NCBI GenBank assembly: GCA_028554795.2
Contig: CM068825.1
Location: 151,874,053 to 151,938,052, forward strand
DNA: 64,000 nt
DNA from: Sinohyriopsis cumingii
Lineage: Eukaryota > Mollusca > Bivalvia > Unionida > Unionidae
Reading direction: 5' to 3'
Of this stretch, positions 1 to 13,000 are shown in pieces. Made by a program: the position numbers and the translations under genes. The notes beneath the pieces are model-generated. The model did not search any database. It had not been told where the DNA came from and was given only the letters and a program-made list of their open reading frames with translations. Positions within the stretch are counted from its first letter, which is position 1. The number at the start of each line of letters is the position of its first letter.

Positions 1-460
1 CCTAGTTGTATTACAAACATCATTTTTCATTGGTTATTTTGCTTGCGCATGAGCAGAAGGGTAAAAGTTGGAGTTCTTTTTATGTTTGCTTAATGGACCC
101 ATCATTTTCGTATGGAGACCACTCTTTATTCCAAATGCCCACCTTATCCTAGTTTTTTCAAAGGTTCACCTGTCTGTGTGCAGTTCAGACCAGTCTGCCT
201 TAGATCTGAAGCCAAAAGGTCCAAAATCTGGACACAAAATCACATTCTGACCACAAGCGAATTATGGGTGAGGAAAAAAATCAGGTCCAAATAATGAGGT
301 TTTTCCCTCTGTATTTTGTAGTGCAACTAGATCTTCCAGATTATTTGGTATCATTTTAGAGCTATATCTGTCTGCTTTTTTGTAATACCACCCACGTTGG
401 TGTATCTTAAATGACCTTGATGCTGCAGAGCTTGGAAATAGGGTACAGCCTCATCATGCC
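1..460 (+). mobile_element. diverged right part of a TTAA-bounded MITE
   Basis: The sequence from cctagttgtattacaaacat onwards parallels 12170-12620 over several hundred bases, including the shared phrases gagcagaagggtaaaagt, ccactctttattccaaatgc and ttttccctctgtattttgta. The left end is outside the window and the right end has decayed. Short open frames here are remnants of repeat sequence and not genes. Confidence 0.65.
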
Positions 461-469
461 TACAGATGG

Positions 470-1018
470 AATTGGGGCCGAATCAGTTAAGAGTTATCAG
501 AGTGTGAATTAATAAGTGTAAATAGATCTGACAACTGTAAATCAGTTAGTCCCTGTTTTCAAGCAATCAGTGAGTCCCTGTTCTAAGGAAGAATTAATAA
601 TCTGAAAATTGTAAGTCAGTGAGTCCCTGTTTTCAGGCAGATTTAGTAATCTGATAGTTTATGTTAGTGAGTCCCTGTTTTCAGGTAGATTTAGTAATCT
701 CTTAATTTTCAGGTAGATTTTGTGAAGAAAATTCTGTATCAATATCCACTGACCTTCGTGATATCTTTATTGCTTCACCCGTATCCACAATGATGACCAG
801 TAACATTGAAGTCTATTATTGTGACATCACTAAGATAGTGAAGTCACACATGACACATGATGTGAGATATTCATATTTCATATGACCACTTTCATGTGAT
901 CACCTTCTATTTGCAGTAGCACTGTGGTGAACTCTATGCATAAAACTATTTCCTTATGCAGTGCCCAGCACTTTGAAAACTATCACAACATTAATATTTG
1001 TAAACCTGTTCTGTTTTC
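470..1018. repeat. intron with short decayed tandem repeat
   Basis: About four degenerate copies of a unit containing gtgagtccctgttttcaggt lie between 540 and 730. The rest, up to the acceptor at 1019-1020, is unique-looking intron and I recognise no further exon. Confidence 0.5.
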
Positions 1019-1020
1019 AG

Positions 1021-1089
1021 ATGGAGAAACTTGACTCATACAATGGTAACATTGATGATCTCAGTAAACCAGATCGGTTTACCTACCAG
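1021..1089 (+). CDS. formin exon A (first FH2 exon in window)
   Basis: The exon encodes 23 residues from MEKLDSYNG to KPDRFTYQ, with acceptor ttttcag before it and donor cag|gtagga after it. The KPDRF motif is the part of FH2 that precedes the 'VPGY..RL' helix. The leading ATG is an internal methionine: it follows a good acceptor and lies mid-domain, so it is not the gene start. Confidence 0.85.
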
Positions 1090-4000
1090 GTAGGATATTG
1101 CCTCAAAACCTTTAAAACACTTTGAGATCAAGAAATGTCCAGTTTTTATAACTTTATTTAAAAGGGTGAAGAAATTACAAAAAATGTCAGGATTAATTTT
1201 GACTCTTATAAAATTGTATTGATATCAATATACCATATAGACTCATGGTTTTTTCTTCAGATCCAGTTGTATCGACCCAGATTTGCCATTGCATAATGTG
1301 ACAAAATATCTGTGTCTGTGCTGTTTGTCAGTAGAGTAAACCACATAGACCTTGATCTTCTGGTGCACTATGCAGTGGCAGATCAGGTTCTATGTTGTTT
1401 GCATTTGGATCTGACCTAAAATGAGTATATATGGTAAGATTGTTAAATTTTAGCTTGTCAGCACAAGTTTAGGATGTATGTTTTAAAAGTTTGTGACTGT
1501 TTGGATCACGACATGAAGTTTGCCCTGCTAGAAACAGAATTTCATAAAATAATATCTTTTGGGGCCTCTTTCCTGCATTAGCAGTTAGCAAGACAAAGTT
1601 ACAATGGTCTCTCACTGTAACATACCTCAGTATAACACTGTATCAGGTGAGTATTTCATGAATCCCATTACTTTTATGAAAGTGATACAATAACTGTGTA
1701 TAATGCATGCCAGTATATAACATGGTTCCTTTAATTGGGCAGGTATGGTACTGGATTATGTTGCATTATATAACAGTGATATAATAACTCTATATAATGT
1801 ACCCCAGTACATATATAACATGGTTTCTTTAATTGGACAGGTATGGGCATGGATTAAGTTGGATTATATAACAGTGATATAATAACTGTATATAATGTAC
1901 CCCAGTACATATATAACATGGTTTCTTTAATTGGACGGGTGTGGTCACGGATTACGTTGCATTGTATAACAGTGATATAATTACTGTATGTAACATGGTT
2001 TCTTTAATTGGACAGGTATGGCCATGGATTAAGTTGCATTATATAACAGTGATACAGTAAAGTGATATAATAACATGGTACACTTTTATTGCTTACTTGC
2101 ATTGTACTGATCGATTACTGTATTATGTATAACATACCCCACTAGAAGGTGACCTCACATATGGAAAGTTCTTTTCAGTTATCACCCTTGGAATTGATTG
2201 AGTTCGCTTGGAGCACCACTGCTATGTCTGCTATTACATTACTGTGAAGCACCGTAAACAAATTGAAACTTACACTGGAAAGTGCACTGCCTGAACTAAG
2301 AAGTTTAATGCAATATAAATGAATGGATGACATGAGAGAGTGGCCAAATGATTTGGAACATTACATCTTGACATCTAGTTGATTAACAATAGTATCATGT
2401 GCCTTTCTTGACCCGTCTGTAGGATGCTGTAACATGGAAAAAGTCAGGTTAACTATTACAAGGCCTCAAACCAATTATTGCTTTAACGCATTAACCCCTG
2501 GAAGTTTTTTTGTTGTTTTCTTCATTAATTCTAGTAGGAAACCCATTATGAAAGGTTTTTCTGAAGACATCCAAAAACAACAACTTCCAGATGATTTTCC
2601 AATAACATACTGCCTAGTTGTGTTACAAACATCATGACCTTGATGCTACAAAGCTCGACAGTAGGCTACTACCTCCGGCCACTTAAAGTTGTCACCAGGA
2701 GTTAATGTGTTAAGAACAGCTGACTATGACACTAAAGCAATAAACAATTCATTTAGGTAATTAATGACCCTTAAGTGAACATTAACACTTCATAAATCAA
2801 AACATTTTTTAAATCATCATCTGAATCTCTTGTAAGATCTGATCTCGCATTAACAGCACACACAATTAAAGTGTCATCAAAGAGTGAAATCATGTGAAAT
2901 TTGTAAGGAACTAAACGCGCATTCACTGTGGATTTGTTTGTGTTTCACGTAAGGATTCTTTCCAAATATTTATTTTTCTTGAGTTGTTTGTACATCTGTT
3001 GAGTGCACATGAAGTTCCACTACCTGTTTTATACTTTGCTTTTATATGTATCATAACAACATCAAAACATCTACACTCAAGAAACACTGAATGTAAATAC
3101 AAAGCAGCTAATACTGTGACAGATGAATTCACAGGATTGTAATGGCTGTTGTACCACATGACAGAAAATGGCAGCACCCATGAAATTTGGCTCAGTGCCA
3201 GATAAACCTGTCTATTACAGAGCACAATTTCATGGCTCTTGAACAGTACTATCATTAACAATAATAATAAAAATAATATTAATAAAAGACTTTATTTGAT
3301 GAGGATAATTCAGTTAGTTACAACACAGAACTAACCTACTGTGAGGCGATCAAAGACATATATCCAGATAGACACACAGTACAATTAATCACTACCCATC
3401 TCACGTGAGAAATTACTGTATTATGTATAATATACCCCAGTATAAGGTGACCCCACATATAACATTGTTCACTATTATGGCTCCCTTCAGTAGCACCATA
3501 ATGATAATAATATCATTTTATTGCATTGACATTCAACAGTATATTAAATAAATTTGTCAGTTTTCTTACAAGATTAATATTAGATACTGAATGCTTATGT
3601 TGACATCATTTACTAACACAAGATATTTTCTTCCTGTTGAAGTTTTTCATACTTTATATGTTTTATTATGTTAATATATTTGTTAAGGTTCTTGTGAAAA
3701 AAAGGTCATACTAACATAAACGTATCACTTCTTCAAGGTAAGGGATTGTCATCTGCAGAACACATTTTTCAAAATGTATTGGGTTTTATCTCTTTAAATG
3801 TTTAACTTACTGAATGATTTAACATTACTGAATGATTTAACATTACTGAAAGTTTTAACTTACTGAATGATTTAACTTACTGAAATATTTAGCATTACTG
3901 ACCAGTACAATACTTATTAATGAATCAACAGATAGTCATCAAAATATTTCTCATTTCAAAATAGTCCATTTATTGCTGTAGGATGAATGGATGGATGAAT

Positions 4001-7000
4001 GTATACATTTATGTATGTAGCAGCTATTCACAAATTTCTGATGGCTCTTGCCAGACATTTTCACCAACAACAATTAACATGACGGACATATATTTGTGAA
4101 TGGGAAAAGTATGGGCATCTTATGTCCAGTGTCCATCATGTAAAGTTAGTGAATGGTCATTTGACAGTTTTTTTACTCATTTGTTGCACAATGTCAGGCA
4201 ACTAGAGTGATTGGAGGATCACTGGTGGGGGAGGGGTGGTAACAGCACATCAACCAAATCCTGGCTACATAATTCTGAGCTGAAGCTGGTTACCAAAAAT
4301 GGCAAACTCAGACACCTAGCCAGAATCACCAGGAAAACATACCTCCTGACAAAGAGTAAATATCCACCCTAAAATAGAAGATAAAAGGTAAAGATGTTTT
4401 AAAAGTAACCAAAAAGGCATATGGAACAAAGTGAAATGCAAAACCAGGTAAACTCCTGAACATGTAAGTTTTAAAAAATCTATATAAACACAAGTCTTTT
4501 TAAATGTCCAAAACCCATTTCACTTTCATAATCATCACAAAATGCTTCCCACACCAGAAATTATTTATTTGCTTCTTATGAAATGCAGGATGGTACATAG
4601 GGCTTAAAACTGCATCCCTAAATCTGCAGGGGACATTGCTTGAGGAAGCTAGTTTCCTTGACCTTCATGTTACTCTTACATGATCTTGCATGGGCATCAG
4701 TACCAATTAAAGGAACCATCCTGTGTACAAACATATAGTATCCCCATCCTCAGTGAACACTTTTGATGAGCAATTGCTTGAAAGAATTTGCTTACAAGAA
4801 ACAAAAAAAATACAATTTAACATTTATGAATCGAACTGCCCCTGTATTTTTTATTTGGTTTAATATCTCTCCAAATGTAAAAGACTGACAAAAGTTGAAT
4901 TGCTGAATGTCTCATTCTATCAGATTAAAAAAAACTTTTGTGCTAAATCATATCACTAGCATTGACCATAGATATAGATAACATAAAGAGTGTACCAAGC
5001 AAAAAATAGTTACTGAGGACAGCTCCTGAATTACATTTAATTCCAGATGACCAGAGTGCCAGGATATGAGCAGAGACTGAAGGCATTAGTGTTCAAGGCC
5101 AACTTCCATGAAAAAATTGGGGAAATGAGACAAGTAAGATTCAACTGTCATGTCAGTCAAAAAAACTTATTACACACCACAATAATGAAAGTGAAAATAT
5201 CTGCACTCTTCATTTTTCTGGAGACTATATTTTACAATTTGCTTTAATTATTTTAATAGTACATAATACAGATTTGGACAGCTAGTATATTTCTTAAAGC
5301 CCACAACAGATTAAAAATCTAGGTTGGAAAGGAATGTTTTATTGATAGGACCAATGTAAATAAATCGGGTAATTAAACAGATTACCATAAGGTAGTTGCA
5401 CCATTGTGATTACACTAGTTACTGTGGGGATTAATTGAAGATGTTGTCAGTGGGCAGTAGTAAAAACAGATGACACTTTCTGCATCTTGTGATCATGTGT
5501 TTCCCTAAACAGAGCAGCCAGCATCAACAACACATGAGTTTCACAAGTTCGTGTCATCTCAGTTTATTATGCAACTGATTTTTCTTTGATAACCTCATTT
5601 TAGACATAGATGATTTGGTTTCAGACCTATAGAAGCATTAAAATAATGGTTATATGTGATAAATTTCTTGAACCAGTCAAAGTGATTTAGCTTTTTTGCA
5701 TATTTGGGGGAACCATCATTTTAAATATGAAGTTGTTATGTATTTTAGATATTTCAAGCATTTTGAAAAAAATGTGAATGAATGTAAATTAATAATTCAT
5801 AATTCCTTAAATAAATTTATGTATCATGTAAACCCTTAAAATTGCAACACCAATTAATGTTAATGTACCTTGAGATTCAGGGATCAAATAATGTTGTTAT
5901 TGTTTCCTTAATATTTCAGAATCTACTGAATATAAAGAAAGCATCTCTAGAACTTAGGCAGAGCAAGAAACTTGCCAAAATATTGGAGGTAAGAAGTAGC
6001 AGATGTTGCACAAACATCTGTGGGATATTTCCTGTAGGAGTTTTCAGTCTAATTGCAAGAGTTCCAAGAGAGGCAGCAAGCATCTTTTTATCTAGTCCGT
6101 TACTAGGGTTCTAAGAACAGTGGTTTTTGCTGGACATAATCAGAAATGACCTGTAATGACTGCTTGTTAAAATTCAACATATCAGACATTTGACATATGA
6201 TTATCCAGTACATTATTCAGTCATTATGCTTTTTAATTGTTAAACATACTATAGCCACAAAGCATAGGAAACAACAGGCGTGAAAGCATATCTTGAACTC
6301 TCTAGACTTAAAAGTATCCTTTCAGTTGAACTATTGCTCTCGGCTCTGTACATGGTGATGTTACCAGCTCATACCATGATTTGTTGTTATTGTGAGGCTC
6401 ACAGAATTATAAAAGCGAATATTTAGCCTGTTCCATAGTTAAAACCAAAAGAAAAAGATAATAACAACATCACTAACTTTTACTATTACCTTCAGATACT
6501 CTATTGAGGGGAGGGTCAATTTGACTAAAAATGTTCATTAATTACATATGTTACATAAGTTTTTGTGGTTGTAAGTCTGCTCATTGACAAAAGAATAATT
6601 TACATTCATTGTGACATCAGATACAATTGTTGGGGAATTCTAATGCATGATTGTCTGAAAGAAGATACGCCACTTCCCGTATAACTCAAACCAGGATAAC
6701 TTGCAAACCACTTATATCAAGAATCCTTTTTCTTTACTATAAAATACCTGCAAAAATGGCCCCTATTTTGTGAAAACGTGAAGAAATCTTGATCAAAATG
6801 AGTAAATGAAACGTTGACATATCACTTGTTTTATCATCAATAACAGTGATTAGTACCTGGAATTTTGATTCATAAAATTTGCAGCTTTTAATAAGAAGTC
6901 CTATATTTTGTTAAAGCATGTTAGTGATTTAGGTTTTTGTTATTGAGGAAGTGGTGTACTGATCCAAGCACACAGTGATACGTAGATACCTAGATAAATA

Positions 7001-10000
7001 CCATATGTACTAGGGGTGTAACGATATACCCTAAACTGTATTGCAATTTATTATATGCTCATTTTTTTTCTCTGTTAACTTTACATTGTCGGAATTGTTC
7101 AGTATTTTACGATATTGCATTTACGTGTGCCCAATAGTGTATTAGGAACTACTTTGTAAACAAATCATGTACACTCACATAATAGGCGCTTTACGTTTTG
7201 GTTGATTAAATTTGTTTTTGAATGAACTATAATAGCTGTTTCGTGGACTGCCACATATCAGCTGCTTTGCCACATTCCACGTTAACTTTCTTGGTACAGT
7301 GTTTCGGATTTAGGCTAGATATAGAAGCCAGACATAGTCCTTACAAATAACATGCAAGTGACAAGGTTTAAACTGTCTTCTTTAGCTGGTAATAAGAATG
7401 GCAAAAAATATACTTACAGTTTTACATCCTGAATTTCCTCAAAATGTACTTTCTTAGTTCTGCAAATCCGAAATACACAAGTCATGTCATGGGTTCTCTA
7501 GCTTGATTACACATTTCGAAATTGTACTGTAATTTAAACTATTCCAAGTGCAATTACATCCTCCTTACTGCACTCCAAATGAAATAAACGTTATATTACA
7601 TAGCGTTTTTTTGATAATTGCAATTGAAAGACTTCATATTTTTCCCACATTATGATTTCAAAAATTCAATGACAGAACAGAAACACACTTTCAGATGTCA
7701 ACACTCTGCTGAAATCTGATGTACTTCATGTAGAATTGATTCATATAAATCCAGTCCATAATCACAAAATTTTGTAGAATCGATAAAAATACCAAAATCT
7801 ATTCATTCCAGATCAAATGGAAAAGTTGTTGCAATGTGCATTCATTCACAATATGACTCCAAATTTTCAATTTTAAGTAGACCAAAATGCTATTTTCTTT
7901 AGAAAGTTATGTCTAGCACGCGACTAAGTTCAAATGTATCTGGGTGAAGTTATGTGTGCAATAATAATGTTGCTGTTGTGTAATTATGAATTTGTACTTG
8001 TGTAGTTAGTTTAGAATACGGCATGCATTCAATTGCTTTGTTTCTTGTAGTGTATTTTTGTTTATATAATTAAGCCTTAGGTAGAATAAGAAAAGGAGCA
8101 TATTATAAAAAGGTTACTGCATTTGTATGGGAAAATATGAACTCATTTTGTCAGATGGATATACTTCGCTCCCAACGTCATGCAGTATTTCCATCCAAAA
8201 AACCTTGTTCATATTTTCCCATATAAATGCAGTAACCTATAAATACCAAACCCATCTTGCAACACGTATTGGAGTTCAGTAACCTATAAATACCAAACCC
8301 ATCTTGCAACACATATTGCAATGCAGTAATGCTTAATAAAATCAATAGCATAATCACTATAACATTTACTACTTGAAAAATACAACATCTCTAAATGATG
8401 TTTCCTTGATGTTACCTTTTAAGACTTCAAACGGTAGTAAAATAACATAAAAATGAAACAAGCCTGCTGTACTAAAGGCTATCTCCAATGGCACAAAATT
8501 TGCAGGAATACTTTTCTTGGCTTTATGTGCAAGGAATGGGAACTTGTACTGCTGAGTTTTCCACCATTTTAAAGATTCTCATCCAACATTATTAGGAATT
8601 TAATCATTATTAGGAATTTATTCCTGAACAAGTCAACCTCTTGATTCACTCTGTGAAGTCTGGATTGAGTACTGTTCATTTAGTGTCATTCCAAATAGTA
8701 CATAAATACCTTAGGCAATATGAAGTTTATAAATTATTATTTTTAATTGGAAAAAAATCACCTGGTCTTGACTTACCCCCCTCCCCCCGGTTTAAAATTT
8801 GGTGGAATAATGCTACTGTGCATCACTTTTTACATTCTCTTGAATCTCATGCTAAGTGTGAATCTAGGACAAAATGAAAAGATGCTTCTTGAATTAAATT
8901 GCAAAAATTGTGAGGTATACACAGATTTGTAGGATGAAATCAAGACCACGACAGAATCGTGAGGTATACATAGATTTGTTGGATGAAATCAAGACCATGA
9001 CAAAATTGTGAGGTATACATAGATTTGTAGGATGGAATCAAGACCATGACAAAATTGTTAGGTATACACAGATTTGTAGGATGAAATCAAGACCATGACA
9101 AAATTGTGAGGTATACATAGATTTGTAGGATGAAATCAAGACCATGACAGAATTGTGAGTTATACACAGATTTGTAGGATGAAATCAAGACCATAATAAA
9201 ATCATGAGGTATACACAGGTTTGTAGGATGAAATCAAGACCATGACAGAATCATGAGGTTTACAAATTTCTTAGGATGAAATCAAGACCATGACAAAATT
9301 GTGGTACAGAAAATCATATTGCAGTGTGGATTGCCAAAACAGCAAACCATAATATACCAGTATACTAGTTTTTTGTTGCACCCCTAATATATATTCACTT
9401 ATAAGACAAGTCCAACTGCAAACTGCAGCAGTTTGTTATGAGTAATCAGTAGAACAAACAACATACACCCTGATCTCTAGGCAGATCAGGATCTTTGTTG
9501 TTTGCAGTTTGACTTGACTTATAAGCATTTATATATGTTACATTCACATGCACCAAAACGCTTACCAGTATAATTTAATGGGTCAAGTAAAATGGCAGAC
9601 AGCATAAACCATGTCATTTTCTACTGATTACTCCAAACGGTATGAATCCAGATCTTCTGGTGCATTATTTGATCACAGATCTGGGTCTATGCAGCTGAAT
9701 CTAACTTATACTTGAGTCTACATTAAACCTTTACAATTGTGTGCTTACAAAATTATTATTATTTGGGTCAGTTTTGCTTGGTGAAAGTTCAGCAGCAGCA
9801 CACATCAATGATTTCTTAAAGTTTCCCCTATCACCTGTATGTACTGGGTAGAAGAATCATAAGCACACACCAGTGATTTCTTAAACAGTGTTCCACATCA
9901 CATGTATAGACTGGGTAGAAGAGTTAGCTTCCCTTGTCTGTGTTGGTAGTTGTCAATTTTTGAGGTATCTTCTCTCATACAATAAAATCATGCGGGAAAA

Positions 10001-13000
10001 AAAAATATAAGATTTGTTTCTGAGACTGATTGGTAACACAATACCAGGCATGCAATTGGTGGTAAGTTCCAAGAACATCTAGATGTTTTAGGCATACTTT
10101 TGTGGGTAAGCCATTTCCCTCCCATGAGGCATGCTTGGATTAAGACACCAGTGCACTTTTTAATGGATATTTCTCAGAGGATTTTGTTCAAAAAGAGGAG
10201 CATTGCATATTAGACCTGTTCAGGTATTATAGTTATGTTGTGGAATAATGGACGTTTATTTTCTGCCTCTACACAGCTGATACTAGCAATGGGTAACTAC
10301 ATGAACAAAGGAAATGACAGAGTCGGAGAGGCAGCCGGTTTCAGAATCTCCTTTCTTTCCCAGGTAATTGCTTTTCATTGTTTAATCCACTACATCATAG
10401 TGCATATGTGCTAATACAGACAAGATATAAAATATTTTATCCTCGATATTGGTTTATCCTTGTAACCATTTTCTTTTATTGCAGATAATTTTAACAGATT
10501 TTTCTAATATTTTACTTTTTTCTGTTATCTAGTAAGAGAGAACATTTACTCATATTAGAAAAGACTTAACTTCCAGAAGATTGATGTAGTTGTTGATGTT
10601 GATATTTTTTACAATCTTTTTAATATCTTTGCCTTTATCTTGAAGGACTACTTGTTTACGTATATCTTGGAGACTTTATCTTCCAAAAGGTTTTGCAATG
10701 TTTCCCTTTTTATTTTTAAAACAGTTCATTTTTAGTTGGCTGTCTATAGTCAGGATTGTGCTGACATGCTGTTAGTTCTATACATACAGATGTTATTACA
10801 GCTTATTATGCATGCATGTTGCTACATTGTACAATGTGTAATTTAATAGAACTGACATCATGTTAGCAGTTTACGGTATTGATATTTGCATATTTGAAGC
10901 TTTTAAAGTCACTATTTAGTGATAAATTTGTTACTAAACTCAAACAATAATGAACAGCTATAATCTGAATTAATTTTACATCAGACAGAGAGCCCTAGGT
11001 TAGCATAATATAATCCACTGATAGTCTGGATTAATTTTACGTCAAACAGAGAGCCCTAGGTTAGCATAATATAATCCAGCTATAGTCTGGATTAATTTTA
11101 CATCAGACAGAGAGCCTTAGGTTAGCATAATATAATCCAGCTATAGTCTGGATTAATTTTACATCAAACAGAGAGCCCTAGGTTAGCATAATATAATCCA
11201 GCTATAGTCTGGATTAATTTTACATCAAACAGAGCCCTAGGTTAGCATAATATAATCTGAGATTCAGCTTAAGCTGTTCTTCAGGATCAGTTAAAATTAT
11301 CATAGTTGTATATTATTTTAATAATAATAATAAAAATATGAATAACAATGTGGACTTAGCACAGCACCTAATCTTTGGAAGATTTAAGCACTTAACAATA
11401 TTAGATAGCATATAAAAGCAAAGACAAAGACAAGATTATGTAGACAAACACATGAAATTACACAACATAATCATGCTGGCAAAAATTTCTATGGATTTCC
11501 CATGCAAGTAGCAGTTGCTTTCATGAGGGACTTTAAAAAAGTGCTTGTATGGAAATATACGATGGAGGTGTCCACAGGAATTTAAAGGTCCTTGCATTTA
11601 AATCCAGCAGGGTATCTAGATGCATTTGTTTGGGAAAGAGTTAAGAATCAAAGAGATTTTTCTTCCCTTTTATTCCACATTTTTTTGTTTATCTTCCCCA
11701 TTTCAAGTAAGTTTTTGGCTATTGTTCCAACGTGAAAATCCTGGAAACATGTGCTGGATTTTTTTTTATTGGAGATCTGGAATAATAGATTAAACTTTAA
11801 AGAAGCAAATCCTAAATTGTTGGGATTTCATATTATAGAAAAAACATTGATGAGTACTTACACCTGTTTAACAAGGTTAATAAAGCAGCATTTCCAATAA
11901 AGGAAAAACAGTTTTTAACTACTACAATGAGAATGCTTTTATTTTAAAGAATTTTATGCGCTAATTAGCATAATCAGTGGATGATTTGCTTGTAAGCAAT
12001 GTAATTCAAAGTACAATCATTTTGATGGTTCAAAGTGTCAGTTGTTAACATGTTAACCCCTGGAGGTTTTTGTTGTTTTTGTCTGAAATTTGAGTAGGAA
12101 ACCCATTTTGAAAGCTATTTCTAAATACATCCCAAAACACTAACTTCCAGGTGATCTTCCAATAACATACTGCCTAGTTGTGTTTTCATTGGCTATTTGG
12201 CTCGCACATGAGCAGAAGGGTAAAAGTGGGATTTTTTATTATTTTTTATTTTTAACAGACCCGTTATTTTCGTATCAAGACCACTCTTTATTCCAAATGC
12301 CCATCTTATCCTACTTTTTGCAAAGGTTCATCTGTCTGTTTGCAGTTCATACCAGTCTGCCTTAGATCTGAAACCAAAAAGTATAAAATCCAGACACAAA
12401 ATCGGATTCCAACCACGGGCAAATTTTGAGTAGAAAAAAATTGGGTCCAAACAATTAGGTTTTTCCCTCTGTATTTTGTAGTGCAACTAGATATTCCAGA
12501 TTATTTGGTATCATTGTAGAGCTACATCTGTCTACCTTTCTATAATACCACCGACTTTAGTGTATCATGATGACCATGATGCTACAGAGCTCGGCAGTAG
12601 GCTACAACCTCCTGCCACATTAACTCGTCACCAGGGGCTAATGTGTTAATACGTTAGCAGATAAATGAGTAAAGGATAGCAGCAGCAACAATTTTAAGAA
12701 GTATGCAGACATTTTTTCCTTTTTTATAACATCTGTGATAGTGTTGTTAATAAGTGAGAAATACATTTCCACAGAATCCTTGTTGTATTGTTTTCTAATA
12801 CTCGTCAGCTTGAAGTCACCAAAACCAGTGACCACAAGTCAACTTTCCTTCACGTATTGGCTGAGGCTGTCAGCAAGAAGTTCCCTGAAGTACTGTCAGT
12901 TGGAGAACAGCTGACTACTGTTCCAGAGGCAGCAAAAGTTTCAAACATTACACTTAACCAGGAACTGCAAGAACTCAGGAAAGTTCTACAGGTAAAAAAT

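Larger units (their letters stand above)
7011..9386. mobile_element. hAT-like non-autonomous DNA transposon
   Basis: The left end taggggtgtaac and right end gttgcacccta-type (gttgcacccct then a) are inverted copies, 11 of 12 matching, of the form usual for hAT elements. The 8 bases outside (atatgtac on the left, atatatat on the right) match at 6 of 8, as expected for an old hAT target-site duplication. The 2.4-kb interior has no transposase frame that I recognise. It does hold a 49-bp minisatellite and a small inverted repeat. Confidence 0.65.

Noticed and set aside
1021..1089. ATG at 1021 as the formin start codon
   Set aside because: It directly follows a splice acceptor and lies inside the FH2 domain; the N-terminal FH2 portion must come from upstream exons.
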